DNA of 64,000 nucleotides. Source: Roseomonas haemaphysalidis (GTDB lineage: Bacteria; Pseudomonadota; Alphaproteobacteria; Acetobacterales; Acetobacteraceae). The stretch lies in assembly GCF_017355405.1 (NCBI RefSeq), contig NZ_CP061177.1, positions 806,001 through 870,000 of the forward strand, in the 5' to 3' direction. Made by a program: the position numbers and the translations under genes. The notes beneath the pieces are model-generated. The model saw only the letters and a list, made by a program, of their open reading frames with translations, was not told where the DNA came from and ran no database searches. Shown piece after piece: positions 1-9,056 of this stretch. Within the stretch, counting starts at the first letter, position 1, and each line of letters starts with the position of its first letter.

Positions 1-1
1 G

Positions 2-973
2 GTGCCGGTGGTGCTGGTGCTGGATGTCTCAGGGCAGTCGCAGTCGGCCGCCGCCGTGGCGCGGGGCTTTGCCGCGCATCATCCGGGTGTGCGGGTGGCG
101 GGGGTGGTGCTGAACAAGCTGGCCAGCCCGCGGCACCGCGCGGGGGCGGAGGGTGCGATGCGCGCGCTGGGCCTGCCGGTGCTGGGCGCGGTGCCGCGCG
201 AGGCGGCGATCGCGCTGCCGGAGCGACACCTGGGGCTGGTGCAGGCGCGGGAACTGGACGGGCTGCCGGCGATGCTGGCGCGGCTGGCCGACCTGGGCGA
301 GGCGCATCTGGACCTTGAAGCCATCGCGGCGCTGGCCACGCCGCTGCCGGCGGCGGGCGGCGCGCCGCCGGCAGCGCTGCGGCCGCCGGGGCAGCGCATC
401 GCGCTGGCGTCGGACGCTGCCTTCGGCTTCGTGTACCCGCATGTGCTGGCGGGCTGGCGGGCGGCGGGGGCGGAGCTGGTCCCGTTTTCGCCGCTGGCGG
501 ACGAGCCGCCGCCGCCGGGCTGCGATGCCTGCTGGCTGCCGGGTGGCTACCCCGAGTTGCATGCCGGCGTGCTGGCCGGGGCCGGGCGTTTTCTGCGCGG
601 GCTGCGCGGCTTCGCCGGGCGGGTGCATGGCGAGTGCGGCGGCTTCATGGTGCTGGGGGAAGGGCTGGAGGACGCAGCCGGCCAGCGCCACGCCATGGCG
701 GGGATGCTGGGCCACGCCACCAGCTTCGCGAAGCGTCGCATGAACCTCGGCTACCGCGAGGCGACGCTGCTGGCCGATTGCGCGCTGGGGCCGGCCGGCA
801 CACGGCTGCGGGGGCACGAGTTCCATTATGCCAGCGTCACCGACCCCGGCCGGGACGCGCCGCTGGCCGCGCTGGTGGATGCCAACGAGGCCGCGCTGCC
901 GCCCGGCGGCGGGGTGCGGGGCCGGGTGTCCGGCAGCTTTTTCCACGCCATCGCCCGCCAGGACATCGCATGA
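2..973 (+). CDS. cobB: Cobyrinate a,c-diamide synthase, 3' part
   Basis: CobB/CbiA amidates the a and c side chains of cobyrinic acid using glutamine and ATP in cobalamin synthesis. The gene is cut by the window start, so the N-terminal ATP-binding motif is missing and the true start lies upstream. The visible 323 residues hold the end of the dethiobiotin-synthetase-like domain and then a triad glutaminase domain from about residue 130. That domain has the GGYPE turn near 180, the likely nucleophilic Cys in GECGG near 211 and the likely His in GHEFHYAS near 272. The stop overlaps the cobT start as ATGA, so the two are probably translationally coupled. Family assignment is secure; the choice between CobB and CbiA follows the aerobic-type neighbours cobT and cobS. 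Confidence 0.93.
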   Translation: MPVVLVLDVSGQSQSAAAVARGFAAHHPGVRVAGVVLNKLASPRHRAGAEGAMRALGLPVLGAVPREAAIALPERHLGLVQARELDGLPAMLARLADLGEAHLDLEAIAALATPLPAAGGAPPAALRPPGQRIALASDAAFGFVYPHVLAGWRAAGAELVPFSPLADEPPPPGCDACWLPGGYPELHAGVLAGAGRFLRGLRGFAGRVHGECGGFMVLGEGLEDAAGQRHAMAGMLGHATSFAKRRMNLGYREATLLADCALGPAGTRLRGHEFHYASVTDPGRDAPLAALVDANEAALPPGGGVRGRVSGSFFHAIARQDIA

Positions 974-2004
974 CCCTTTCCGAGATCCGTGCCCTGTGCG
1001 CCGCGCCGCTGCCCGGGGACGAGGCCGCCGCCCAGGCCGTCGCCGCACGGCAGGCGAGCCTGACCAAGCCGCCCGGCAGCCTGGGGCGGCTGGAGGAGCT
1101 GGCCGCCTGGCTGGCCCGCTGGCAGGGGCGCGAGATGCCGCGGCTGGAGCGGGTGGCGGTGCTGGTCTTCGCCGGCAACCACGGCGTGGTGGCGCGCGGC
1201 GTGTCGCCTTATCCGCCGGCGGTGACGGCGCAGATGGTGGCGAACTTCGCGGCCGGCGGCGCGGCCATCAACCAGCTTTCCGCCGTGGCCGGCGCCACGC
1301 TGCGCGTGCTGCCCCTGCAGCTGGACCGGCCCACCGCCGACTTCACCACCGCCCCGGCGATGACGGAGGCGGAATTCGCCGCCGCCTTTGCCGCCGGGCA
1401 CGATGCGGTGCTGCCGGACATGGACCTGCTGTGCCTGGGCGAGATGGGCATCGGCAACACCACCGCCGGCGCGGCGCTGGCGGCGGCGCTGTTCGGCGCG
1501 GATGGCGCGGCCAGCCTGGGGGCCTTCTGGGCCGGGCGCGGCACGGGGGTGGACGACGCCGGGCTGCGCCGCAAGCGCGCCGCCATCGACGCCGCCATCG
1601 CCTTGCACGGCGCGGCGCTGGGCGACCCGCTGGAAGCCGCGCGGCGCCTGGGCGGGCACGAGATGGCGGCGATCCTGGGTGCCACCCTGGCCGCCCGGCG
1701 GCACCGCGTGCCGGTGCTGCTGGACGGCTTCGTGTGCACCGCCGCCGCCGCGCCGCTGTTCCGCCTTTCGCCCCGGGGACATGACGGCGGGCTGGACCAT
1801 GCCATGGTGGCGCATGTGTCGGCCGAGCACGGCCATCGCGCCTTGCTGGGCCGCCTGGGCATGGTTCCCCTGCTGGACCTCGGCCTGCGCCTGGGCGAGG
1901 GGTCCGGCGCCGCGCTGGCGGTGCCGCTGCTGCGCGCGGCGCTGGCCTGCCACGCGGGCATGGCCACCTTTGCCCAGGCGGGCATATCCGGCGCCGCGGA
2001 ATGA
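970..2004 (+). CDS. cobT: Nicotinate-nucleotide--dimethylbenzimidazole phosphoribosyltransferase
   Basis: CobT makes alpha-ribazole phosphate from dimethylbenzimidazole and nicotinate mononucleotide, the lower-ligand branch of cobalamin synthesis. The protein is 344 aa, the usual length. Visible family motifs are KPPGSLG near residue 34, the GIGNTTAG loop near 160 and the C-terminal [12 protein letters not shown], which contains the expected catalytic Glu. The ATG at 970 overlaps the cobB stop. A longer open frame runs upstream into cobB without coding logic. The stop overlaps the cobS start in the same ATGA manner, so cobB-cobT-cobS form one tightly coupled operon. Confidence 0.96.
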   Translation: MTLSEIRALCAAPLPGDEAAAQAVAARQASLTKPPGSLGRLEELAAWLARWQGREMPRLERVAVLVFAGNHGVVARGVSPYPPAVTAQMVANFAAGGAAINQLSAVAGATLRVLPLQLDRPTADFTTAPAMTEAEFAAAFAAGHDAVLPDMDLLCLGEMGIGNTTAGAALAAALFGADGAASLGAFWAGRGTGVDDAGLRRKRAAIDAAIALHGAALGDPLEAARRLGGHEMAAILGATLAARRHRVPVLLDGFVCTAAAAPLFRLSPRGHDGGLDHAMVAHVSAEHGHRALLGRLGMVPLLDLGLRLGEGSGAALAVPLLRAALACHAGMATFAQAGISGAAE

Positions 2005-2765
2005 TCCGCCTGCTGCTGGCGGACGTATCGGCGGCGCTGGGGTTGCTGACGCGCCTGCCCGTCGGCTGGCTGCCGCAGCACGACGGCGCCGCCGGTTTCG
2101 CCCGCAGCGTCTGGGCTTATCCACTGGTGGGCTTCGGCGTTGGGGCCGCCGGGGGGGCGGTGCTGGCGGGCGGGCTGGCGCTCGGCCTGCCGCCGGGGGC
2201 GGCCGCCTTGTGGTCGCTCGCCGCCACGCTGCTGCTTTCCGGTGGCTTGCACGAGGATGGCTTGGCCGACACCGCCGACGGCTTTGGCGGAGGCCGGGGA
2301 CGCGAGCGCAAGCTGGCCATCATGCGTGACAGCCGCATCGGCAGCTATGGGGTGCTGGCCCTGGTGCTGGCGCTGGGGCTGCGGGCCGCGCTGCTGCCGT
2401 CCCTGGCCCCTGGCCTGCCGGCCGCTGCGGCGGCCTGCGGCGCCGCGGCGGCACTGGGCCGCGGTGCGATCCTGCCTTTGCTGCGCTGGCTGCCGGCGGC
2501 CAGGCCGGATGGCCTCGCCGCCGGCCTGGCCCGCCCACCCGGCGCGGCATTGCTGGCCGGTGGTGCGCTGGCGCTGCTGCCGGCCTGGGCATTGCTGCCA
2601 AACCCCATGGCGCTGGCCGCGACACTGGCCGCCGGCGGCGCCCTGCTGCTGCTGGGCTGGCTGGCCCACCGTCAGATCGGCGGCCAGACGGGCGACGTGT
2701 TGGGCGCCGCCGTGGTGGTGGTGGATGTCGTCGCGCTGACCGTGCTGGCGAGCATGGGCGCCTGA
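2001..2765 (+). CDS. cobS: Adenosylcobinamide-GDP ribazoletransferase (cobalamin synthase)
   Basis: CobS is the inner-membrane enzyme that joins adenosylcobinamide-GDP and alpha-ribazole to give adenosylcobalamin. The protein is 254 aa and strongly hydrophobic, with several Ala/Leu-rich membrane segments. The acidic signature [14 protein letters not shown] lies near residues 86-99 and is followed by [10 protein letters not shown], both characteristic of the family. The start overlaps the cobT stop. A hairpin with a short T run follows the stop. Confidence 0.95.
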   Translation: MIRLLLADVSAALGLLTRLPVGWLPQHDGAAGFARSVWAYPLVGFGVGAAGGAVLAGGLALGLPPGAAALWSLAATLLLSGGLHEDGLADTADGFGGGRGRERKLAIMRDSRIGSYGVLALVLALGLRAALLPSLAPGLPAAAAACGAAAALGRGAILPLLRWLPAARPDGLAAGLARPPGAALLAGGALALLPAWALLPNPMALAATLAAGGALLLLGWLAHRQIGGQTGDVLGAAVVVVDVVALTVLASMGA

Positions 2766-2770
2766 GGGGC

Positions 2771-2798
2771 GGGCCGCCAGTAGTTTCGTGGCTGGCCC
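2771..2798 (+). terminator. Possible terminator after cobS
   Basis: GGGCC at 2771-2775 can pair with GGCCC at 2794-2798, with extra CCA/TGG pairing inside, followed by TTTC. It lies between the convergent cobS and VOC genes. The stem is imperfect, so confidence is modest. Confidence 0.35.
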
Positions 2799-2800
2799 TT

Positions 2801-3685
2801 TCACTCCTGCGGGTTTTCCCGCCGTGACAGCTTCACCCTGATGCCGGCTGCATCCTCGGTCACGACGAAGTTCTGACCTTCCGCCAGAACCATGCCGCGT
2901 TCCCGCGCCACGGCGACAGCATGGTCCAGCACGGCTTGGTCCGTTGTCTGCAGCTCCATCTCCAGCAGCCCGGTCAGCCCGGCCGGCCGGCGGGATGCAT
3001 CGCCGCCGGCCCAGGCGTTGGCCGCCACATGGTGGTGATAGCCGCCGGTGGCCAGAAACGCCGCCTGCGGCATGCGCTGCATCACCGCCATGCCAAGCGT
3101 GGCGTAGAAGGCCTCGGCCGCCGGGACGTCGTGGCACCGCAGGTGCACGTGGCCGATCACGGTTGCGGCGCCGGGCAGCGCCGGGCCGGCGGCCTCGGCC
3201 ATCAGGGCGCGCAGGTCCAGGCGGCGGGTGAACATCGCCACGCCGCCGGCGGGGGCGGCCGGCCAGGCGGCGCGGGGGCGATCGGCATAAACCTCGATGC
3301 CGTTGCCTTCAGGGTCCGACAGGTAGATCGCCTCGCTGACGCCGTGGTCCGACGCGCCCTGCAGTGTGACGCCCAGCGCGGCGGCGGAATGCAGCCAGGC
3401 GGCCAGCGCCGCGCGGTCCGGAACCAGAAAGGCGGTGTGGAACAATCCCGGCTCGCGGCCATTGTCCGGCCGGGCCCCGGGCGCGTGCACCAGGTGCAGC
3501 AGCGGCCGCCCGCCCGCCGCCAGGGTCAGCCGCCCCGGCAAGGTGGCGGGCTGCCGCCGCAGGCCGAGCAACTGCTCATAGAAGGTGGCGATGCCTTCCA
3601 GGTCATGCACCGCGAGGGAAACGCTGGCCGCGTGCAGCGGCGCGCGCAGCGGGGATTCGGCAGGCAGGGCGGCGGGTGTGGTCAT
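2801..3685 (-). CDS. VOC-family dioxygenase-like protein (CatE type)
   Basis: This 294-aa protein has two vicinal-oxygen-chelate modules, about residues 20-130 and 160-285, the layout of CatE-type extradiol dioxygenases. In the second module the expected metal ligands are visible: His in IGHVHLRCHD, His in the GGYHHH stretch and Glu in LLEMELQTTD. The first module carries the family end motif SDPEGNGIEVYADRP. The substrate cannot be told; aromatic ring cleavage is the family's known chemistry. The ATG at 3685 is the first start that begins VOC homology, and open frame further upstream is GC-driven. The gene is divergent from the hydrolase at 3805. Confidence 0.8.
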   Translation of the reverse strand: MTTPAALPAESPLRAPLHAASVSLAVHDLEGIATFYEQLLGLRRQPATLPGRLTLAAGGRPLLHLVHAPGARPDNGREPGLFHTAFLVPDRAALAAWLHSAAALGVTLQGASDHGVSEAIYLSDPEGNGIEVYADRPRAAWPAAPAGGVAMFTRRLDLRALMAEAAGPALPGAATVIGHVHLRCHDVPAAEAFYATLGMAVMQRMPQAAFLATGGYHHHVAANAWAGGDASRRPAGLTGLLEMELQTTDQAVLDHAVAVARERGMVLAEGQNFVVTEDAAGIRVKLSRRENPQE

Positions 3686-3804
3686 GCCGCCATGATGCGC
3701 CGGCCGCCCCCGGCGGGGGAAATGCGATCCGGCAACGCCGGTCATTGGCGCGGTCAATGAGCCGGCGTAGGGTCTGCGCCGATGACCCGCCCCAAGCCCC
3801 GCTG

Positions 3805-4575
3805 ATGCCCGACGCCCCCCCGCCCCGGGGCGCCCGCGCCGCCGGGGCCGAGCCCGCGCCCACGCTGCTGTTGCTGCACGGCGCCGCCTGCGGCGCCTGG
3901 ATCTGGCGACAGGGCTTCGCCGCCCGCTGCGAGGCGGCGGGCTTCGCGGTTCGGGACCTCGACTTCCAGCGCCTGGACCGGGACGGCCGCCCCGTCGGGA
4001 TCGCCGGGTTCGTGGCCCAGGCGCGGACAGCGATCGCGGCGATCGGCGGCCCGGTGGTGCTGGTCGGCCATTCGCTGGGTGCGCTGGTGGCGCAGCTGCT
4101 GCTGCTGGACGCACCGGTGCGCGGCGCCGCCCTGCTGGCGCCCGTGCCGCCCGAGGGGCTGTGGTTCAGCAGCACCCGCCTGGCCTGGAGCGACCCCTCG
4201 CTGTGGTCCGAGGCCGCGCGCATGGATGCGCCGGTGGGCGGGGCCGACCCCGGGCTGGTCGCCAGCCTGTTCGGCCCCGCCATGCCGCTGGCCGAGGCAC
4301 GGCGCTTTCTGGCGCTGATGGGCGGCGAATCCCGTACGGCGCTGCTGGAAGCGCAGTCGCCCCAGCCCGTGCCGCATGGCTGGCTGCACCACCGCCCCGT
4401 GCTGGTGCTGGGCGGCGGCGAGGACCGGCTGATCGCCGCCGATGCCGTGCAGCGTTGCGCCCTGTGGCACAACGTCGGCGCCACCCTGCTGCCGGGCATG
4501 GGCCACCTGCTGATGCTGGAGCCGGGCTGGCCAAAGGTCGCGGAACAGGTGCTGCGCTGGCTGGAACGGTTTTGA
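3805..4575 (+). CDS. Alpha/beta hydrolase
   Basis: This 256-aa protein has the fold signatures of an alpha/beta hydrolase: LLLLHGAACGAW forms the oxyanion region near residue 24, GHSLGAL is the nucleophile elbow with Ser near 91, GGGEDRL is the probable acid Asp near 208, and GMGHLLMLE is the catalytic His near 233. No signal peptide is visible. The start at 3805 is chosen because it lies just before the fold begins; in-frame starts at 3757 and upstream add a low-complexity leader. It is divergent from the VOC gene, so the two could act on related compounds, but the substrate is unknown. Confidence 0.75.
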   Translation: MPDAPPPRGARAAGAEPAPTLLLLHGAACGAWIWRQGFAARCEAAGFAVRDLDFQRLDRDGRPVGIAGFVAQARTAIAAIGGPVVLVGHSLGALVAQLLLLDAPVRGAALLAPVPPEGLWFSSTRLAWSDPSLWSEAARMDAPVGGADPGLVASLFGPAMPLAEARRFLALMGGESRTALLEAQSPQPVPHGWLHHRPVLVLGGGEDRLIAADAVQRCALWHNVGATLLPGMGHLLMLEPGWPKVAEQVLRWLERF

Positions 4576-4675
4576 GCACGGCGGATCATTCCCGCCTCGC
4601 CCTGCGTCCCGCCCGCCGGCGGTCCTGACGCCGATCCCCTTTGCACCCAACCGGGGGGCGGTCTAGGAAGCCCGG

Positions 4676-5284
4676 ATGCAACCCGCCCCCGCCCGCATCG
4701 CCGAGATTGCCCGCACGACCAGCGAAACCGAGATCCGCGTCCGTCTGGACCTGGACGGCGCCGGGCGGGCGGAGATCGCGACGGGCATCGGCTTTCTGGA
4801 CCACATGCTGACGGCCCTGGCGCGGCACAGCCTGATCGACATGGCGGTGGCCGCCCGGGGCGACCTGCATATCGACGGCCACCACACCACCGAGGATGTC
4901 GGCATCGTGCTTGGCCAGGCGGTGCGGCAGGCGCTCGGCGAGAAGCGTGGCATCCGACGCTACGGTTCCGCGTTGGTGCCGATGGACGAGGCGCTGGTCG
5001 AGGCGGCGATCGATATCTCCGGCCGTCCCTTTCTCGCCTGGTCCGCGACCTTCACGCGCGACAAGGTGGGCGAGATGGACACCGAATTGTTCGAGGAATT
5101 CTTCCGGGCCTTCGCGGTCAATGCCGGCATCACGCTGCACGTGACGCAGAAGGCCGGCACCAACGCCCACCACATCGCCGAAGGCTGCTTCAAGGCGCTG
5201 GCCCGCGCGCTGCGGATGGCGGTGGAGCCGGACCCGCGCATGGCCGGCGCCATTCCTTCCACCAAGGGCTCGCTGGAAGGGTGA
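4676..5284 (+). CDS. hisB: Imidazoleglycerol-phosphate dehydratase
   Basis: HisB removes water from imidazoleglycerol phosphate to give imidazoleacetol phosphate, the sixth step of histidine synthesis. At 202 aa it is the single-function type, without the N-terminal phosphatase of the enterobacterial fusion. The manganese-binding motifs HHTTED (near residue 69) and NAHHIAE (near 164) are both present, as is GFLDHML near 42. It is the first of the his genes here, and hisH, a GNAT gene and hisA follow. Confidence 0.97.
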   Translation: MQPAPARIAEIARTTSETEIRVRLDLDGAGRAEIATGIGFLDHMLTALARHSLIDMAVAARGDLHIDGHHTTEDVGIVLGQAVRQALGEKRGIRRYGSALVPMDEALVEAAIDISGRPFLAWSATFTRDKVGEMDTELFEEFFRAFAVNAGITLHVTQKAGTNAHHIAEGCFKALARALRMAVEPDPRMAGAIPSTKGSLEG

Positions 5285-5324
5285 TGCGTCTGCTCGTCCC
5301 CCAAGGCCGGCCGGAGCCGGCGCC

Positions 5325-5978
5325 ATGAAGGTCGCGGTGGTCGACCCCGGCTCGGGCAACCTCGCCTCCGTGCTGCGAGCGCTGCGCCGTGCGGCCGCGG
5401 AAGGCGGCACCGGGGCGGAGATCACGGTGGAAACGCGGGCCGAGGCCGTGGCCGCGGCGGATGCCATCGTGATGCCCGGACAGGGCGCCTTCGCCGCCTG
5501 CCGCCGCGGGCTGGACGCCATGCCCGGCATGGTCGAGGCGGTGGACAGCGCCGTGCTGAAGCGCGGCATTCCGTTTCTCGGCATCTGCGTCGGCATGCAG
5601 CTGATGGTGGAGCGCGGGCTGGAGCACGGCATCACCCCCGGCCTCGGCTGGATCGGCGGCGAAATGGCGCCGATGGACCCGCGCGACGCGGCGGGCCACG
5701 CCCTGCCGCTGCCGCAGATGGGCTGGAACGCCTTGCGCTTCGAGCCCGGCCGCCACCCCGTGCTGGCCGGCATCGCCCCCGGCGACCACGCCTATTTCGT
5801 GCATTCCTTCGCGCTGTCCGGCGGCCGGGCGGGCGAAACGCTGGCCACCGCCGACTATGGCGGCCCGGTCGCCGCCGTGATCGGGCGCGACAACATGGTG
5901 GGCACGCAGTTCCACGTGGAAAAGAGCCAGTTTCTCGGCCTGCGGATGCTGGCCAACTTCCTGGAATGGCGCCCATGA
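5325..5978 (+). CDS. hisH: Imidazole glycerol phosphate synthase, glutaminase subunit
   Basis: HisH supplies ammonia from glutamine to HisF for ring closure in histidine synthesis. The 217-aa protein shows the class I glutamine amidotransferase triad: Cys in GICVGMQLM near residue 88, and His and Glu in FHVEKSQ near 196. The opening VVDPGSGNLASV is typical. Its stop overlaps the next start (ATGA at 5975). HisF is not in the window directly after hisA, which is followed by a terminator, so it must lie elsewhere. Confidence 0.97.
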   Translation: MKVAVVDPGSGNLASVLRALRRAAAEGGTGAEITVETRAEAVAAADAIVMPGQGAFAACRRGLDAMPGMVEAVDSAVLKRGIPFLGICVGMQLMVERGLEHGITPGLGWIGGEMAPMDPRDAAGHALPLPQMGWNALRFEPGRHPVLAGIAPGDHAYFVHSFALSGGRAGETLATADYGGPVAAVIGRDNMVGTQFHVEKSQFLGLRMLANFLEWRP

Positions 5979-6553
5979 CCAGCGCCACCCACGCCCTGCT
6001 GGTCGAGCGCGTCGAGGCGCTGGACGATGCCGAGCTGGCCGACCTGTGCGAGGCCACGGACGCCGCCATCATCGAGGGCGGCGGTTTCGGCTGGGTGGAG
6101 CCGCAGGGGCGCGAGGCCCTGGCGCGGCATTTCCGCGGCGTGCTGCTGGTGCCGGCGATCGAGCTCTTCGTGGCGCGGCTGGACGGCGTGCCCGTGGGTT
6201 CCGCGCAGCTGCTGCGGCCGCCGCGCAACAACGAGGCGCAGTCCTTTTCCGCGCAGCTCACCCACGCCTACATCGCGCCCTACGCGCGCGGCCACGGCTT
6301 GGCGCGGCTGCTGGTCAGGCGCGTGGAGGAACGCGCCTCCGCCCTCGGCCACCGCGTGCTGAACCTGGACGTGCGCGACACCCAGACCACCGCCATCACC
6401 TTGTTCGAGGCGATGGGCTACACCCACTGGGGCACCCACCCGGCCTACGCCCGGGTGCGCGGTGCCACGGTGTCCGGCCGCTACTACCACAAGCTGCTGG
6501 AGCCGGCGCGCGGCCGCGCGCTGGACATCCGCGCCACCCACAACAAGGGCTAG
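5975..6553 (+). CDS. GNAT-family N-acetyltransferase within the his cluster
   Basis: This 192-aa protein has the GNAT acetyl-CoA loop signature: [22 protein letters not shown], with the R/Q-x-x-G-x-G/A pattern as YARGHGLA near residue 108, then a helix and a conserved beta strand [13 protein letters not shown]. Its acceptor is unknown. The ATG at 5975 overlaps the hisH stop; an alternative ATG at 5966 would add three residues. The gene sits between hisH and hisA with tight spacing, so it is co-transcribed with histidine genes although no histidine step needs it. Confidence 0.8.
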   Translation: MTSATHALLVERVEALDDAELADLCEATDAAIIEGGGFGWVEPQGREALARHFRGVLLVPAIELFVARLDGVPVGSAQLLRPPRNNEAQSFSAQLTHAYIAPYARGHGLARLLVRRVEERASALGHRVLNLDVRDTQTTAITLFEAMGYTHWGTHPAYARVRGATVSGRYYHKLLEPARGRALDIRATHNKG

Positions 6554-6560
6554 AACCGCC

Positions 6561-7289
6561 GTGGCCTTCACGCTTTACCCCGCCATCGACCTCAAGGGCG
6601 GGCAGGTCGTGCGCCTGAAGCGCGGCGACATGGACCAGGCCACCACCTATGCCGAGGACCCGGGGCTGCAGGCCGCCGCCTTCGTCGAACAGGGCTTCGA
6701 ATGGCTGCACGTGGTGGACCTGGACGGCGCCTTCGCCGGCAGGCCGGCCAATGCCACGGCCGTGGACCTCATCCTGGCCGCGACCAAGGCCCCCGTGCAG
6801 CTCGGCGGCGGCATCCGCGACATGGCCACCATCGAGAACTGGCTGTCGCGCGGCATCGCCCGCGTGATCCTGGGCTCGGCGGCGGTCAAGAACCCGGCCT
6901 TCGCGCGCGAGGCCTGCCGCGCCTTTCCCGGCCAGGTGGCCGTCGGCATCGACGCGCGCGACGGCATGGTGGCGACCGAGGGCTGGGCCGAAACCAGCGA
7001 CGTTTCGGCGCTCGACCTCGCCCTGTCCTTCGAGGATGCGGGCGCCGCCGCCATCATCCACACCGATATCGACCGCGACGGCATGCTGGGCGGCGTCAAC
7101 GTCGCCGCCACGGCGGCGCTCGGGGCAAAGCTGACCACGCCGGTGATCGCCTCGGGCGGCGTGGCGGGGGTGGGGGACATCACGGCGTTGATCGCGGCCG
7201 GGCACGTGGCGGGCACCATCATCGGGCGCGCACTGTATGACGGGCGGCTGCGTGCGGACGAAGCCATGGCGGCCGCCGCCCGGGGGTAG
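6561..7289 (+). CDS. hisA: ProFAR isomerase
   Basis: HisA converts N'-phosphoribosyl-formimino-AICAR phosphate to its ribulosyl form by an Amadori rearrangement. The 242-aa TIM barrel begins [14 protein letters not shown], with the first catalytic Asp in PAIDL, and has the second in [10 protein letters not shown] near residue 170; phosphate-binding glycines are seen in QLGGGIRD and IASGGVAGV. The start is GTG at 6561, eight bases after the GNAT stop; no in-frame ATG fits. A strong hairpin follows the stop. Confidence 0.95.
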   Translation: MAFTLYPAIDLKGGQVVRLKRGDMDQATTYAEDPGLQAAAFVEQGFEWLHVVDLDGAFAGRPANATAVDLILAATKAPVQLGGGIRDMATIENWLSRGIARVILGSAAVKNPAFAREACRAFPGQVAVGIDARDGMVATEGWAETSDVSALDLALSFEDAGAAAIIHTDIDRDGMLGGVNVAATAALGAKLTTPVIASGGVAGVGDITALIAAGHVAGTIIGRALYDGRLRADEAMAAAARG

Positions 7290-7315
7290 GACCAGGGGGG
7301 CGCTGCCCCCTGGTC
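7290..7315. terminator. Bidirectional terminator between hisA and the glycosyltransferase
   Basis: A perfect 10-bp stem, GACCAGGGGG at 7290-7299 with its complement at 7306-7315 and a 6-nt loop, fills the gap between two convergent genes. There is no long T tract, which is common in very GC-rich genomes. Confidence 0.7.
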
Positions 7316-8290
7316 TCAGCCGTCCAGCGAAAACGGCAACGCGCGCGTGTAGATCAGCGCCTGGTACAGCTTCAGCGCCATCAGCCGCGCCTGCACCGGA
7401 ATGCGCCCCTGGGCCAGGGCCACGCGGCGCAGCGTGGGCGCCAGCCCAGGCTTGGTTTCCACCCGGCGAAAGCGGCGGATCAGCTTGAACAGCCGGTGGC
7501 GGCGCACGGCGTCCGGATGCAGGGCGAACAGCCGGCGGTAGTTGGTGGCCGAGCGTTCCAGCCGCCCCAGCCAGTCGGCGTCCCGGTGGTGCTCCATGTG
7601 GGACACGCTGTTGTCCACGTGGCGGATGGAGGCGACGCGCGCGATGCGCAGGGCCCATTCGGCGTCTTCCCATCCCCAGCCCTTGAAGGCGTCGTCGAAG
7701 GGATGGGCCAGGAACATGTCGCGCGACGCCATGAAGTTGGCGGACATGAAGGTGCCGGCGGGGTCCTGGTTGCGGGCAGCAGCCGGAATCCATTCGCGCT
7801 TGCGGCTGTGATGCTCGAACAGCTTGGCATCGGCCGGCGCGGGCGGGCAGCGCCGGCCGGTGCGGCCGCCGCACACGATCTCGCCGGGGTTGCCGGCCTC
7901 GGCCAGGGCACGGCCGACAAAGCCCGGGCGGTCGGGCATGCCGTCGGCATCCAGGAACAGCAGCGTCTCGCCGCGCGCCAGCCGGGCCAGGGTATTGCGC
8001 GCCTCGCCACGGCCCAGATTGTGCGAAAACGGCGCCAGCGTCGCATCCAGCACCATGCCGGGGCGGGTGGTGGAGGCGGCCTCGATCACCGCGCCCTGGC
8101 CTTCCAGCGTCGGGTTGCCGTCGATCAGCACCAGCAGCTCGACCGACAGGGGGTCGTCCAGCGTGGCGATGTCGGCCAGCAGCTCCTGGCACAACGGCAC
8201 CACGTCACGGTCATAGGTGGGAACCAGGATGGACAGGCGCGGGACGGTGTTGCCGAGCGGGCGGCTGCGCAGCAGGTCATCAGGATGCAT
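7316..8290 (-). CDS. Family 2 glycosyltransferase
   Basis: This 324-aa protein starts its catalytic fold with LSILVPTYDRD near residue 19, has a nucleotide-sugar-binding DxD as FLDADGMPD near 115, and later the acidic GWGWEDAEWALR near 205, the pattern of GT-A family 2 enzymes with a likely catalytic acidic residue. No membrane segments are seen, so it is probably cytoplasmic or membrane-peripheral. The sugar donor and acceptor cannot be read from sequence. The ATG at 8290 is chosen because upstream in-frame codons are Pro/Arg low complexity. An uncertain short ORF overlaps its start. Confidence 0.85.
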   Translation of the reverse strand: MHPDDLLRSRPLGNTVPRLSILVPTYDRDVVPLCQELLADIATLDDPLSVELLVLIDGNPTLEGQGAVIEAASTTRPGMVLDATLAPFSHNLGRGEARNTLARLARGETLLFLDADGMPDRPGFVGRALAEAGNPGEIVCGGRTGRRCPPAPADAKLFEHHSRKREWIPAAARNQDPAGTFMSANFMASRDMFLAHPFDDAFKGWGWEDAEWALRIARVASIRHVDNSVSHMEHHRDADWLGRLERSATNYRRLFALHPDAVRRHRLFKLIRRFRRVETKPGLAPTLRRVALAQGRIPVQARLMALKLYQALIYTRALPFSLDG

Positions 8291-8579
8291 GGGGAGCGAA
8301 GCCTTCTTGGCAGGCGGGCAGCACCGGCGCCTGGGGCGGGGCCGCCATGGGGGCGGCGGCGACAAGCACGGCGAACAACGGGGCGGATCCGGCCGGGGCG
8401 GCGGCGGAAGGGGCCGGCTCCGGGGAAGCCCGGGCCGCCTGGCCGATGCGGGGGGCAGGCCCGCGGCCAGCGGGCGGCGCGCAGCCGGACGCGGGAAGGC
8501 GGAATCCGGCCGGCTGCGTCGCGCGGTGGCGGCGGTGCTGCGCGATGTCCGGCCGGTCGGTCAGATCCCAGGACTGCAT
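8280..8579 (-). CDS. Doubtful short hypothetical ORF
   Basis: A 99-codon frame beginning MQSWDLTDRPD ends 11 bases inside the glycosyltransferase gene, an arrangement compatible with coupling. After the first 20 residues it is Ala/Pro rich, with a hydrophobic patch APLFAVLVAAAPMAA near residue 75. No clear ribosome site precedes it and no family is recognised. GC-rich DNA often gives such frames, so this may not be a gene. Confidence 0.2.
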   Translation of the reverse strand: MQSWDLTDRPDIAQHRRHRATQPAGFRLPASGCAPPAGRGPAPRIGQAARASPEPAPSAAAPAGSAPLFAVLVAAAPMAAPPQAPVLPACQEGFAPHAS

Positions 8580-9056
8580 GACACCAACATAGGGATGCGC
8601 CACGGCAGCATTGTGCGCATGCCATGTCCGCTGCATGGCACGGCGGCCGGCATTGCGGTCGGACCGGGGCGAGGGCGCGTGGCAGGGGCCGACGCGGCCG
8701 GGCGGCGGCCAGGCGCCGGCAACGGCTGGCGCCCCGGAGCCGGCAAAGGAATTCGCAGTGACGCTGAAGCTGGACATCGCCGGCCCTTTCGGAGGGCCCC
8801 TGCAGGCCTTGCGGCCTCCTTTAGCTCATGCGTGATGACCGCGAATACGCCTCGGAAAACTTAATTGCACCAGATGTAAATTTATCACGCAAAAGCGAGC
8901 ATGGCCCTCAGTCTTCCCTTTGGACAAAGCCGGCGTGCCGGCCGCGACAGAAGCGGGGCGCGACGGAAACGCCCTGTCCTGCTGCCGCCCGGCCGGAAGC
9001 GGCAGCGGGGTGGGGAGCCGGTTCGAAGCCGTTTCCCCTCGCCGGTCTCTGGGTTT
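8580..9056. other. Intergenic stretch without a credible gene
   Basis: No frame here has convincing codon use or family likeness. It contains two small hairpins (8782-8817), then an AT-rich patch at about 8850-8890 that stands out from the GC-rich surroundings and could hold a promoter, although no plausible plus-strand gene follows it and the minus-strand genes do not start here. Confidence 0.5.
8782..8817 (-). terminator. Paired hairpins downstream of mrcA
   Basis: GGCCCT/AGGGCC (8782-8787 with 8793-8798) and AGGCC/GGCCT (8804-8808 with 8813-8817) form two adjacent stems some 240 nt beyond the end of the penicillin-binding protein gene. They could end its transcript; the distance makes this uncertain. 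Confidence 0.3.

Noticed and set aside
826..3137. Long minus-strand frames across cobT and cobS
   Set aside because: Shadow frames caused by high GC; they lack family likeness, and the plus-strand genes are secure.
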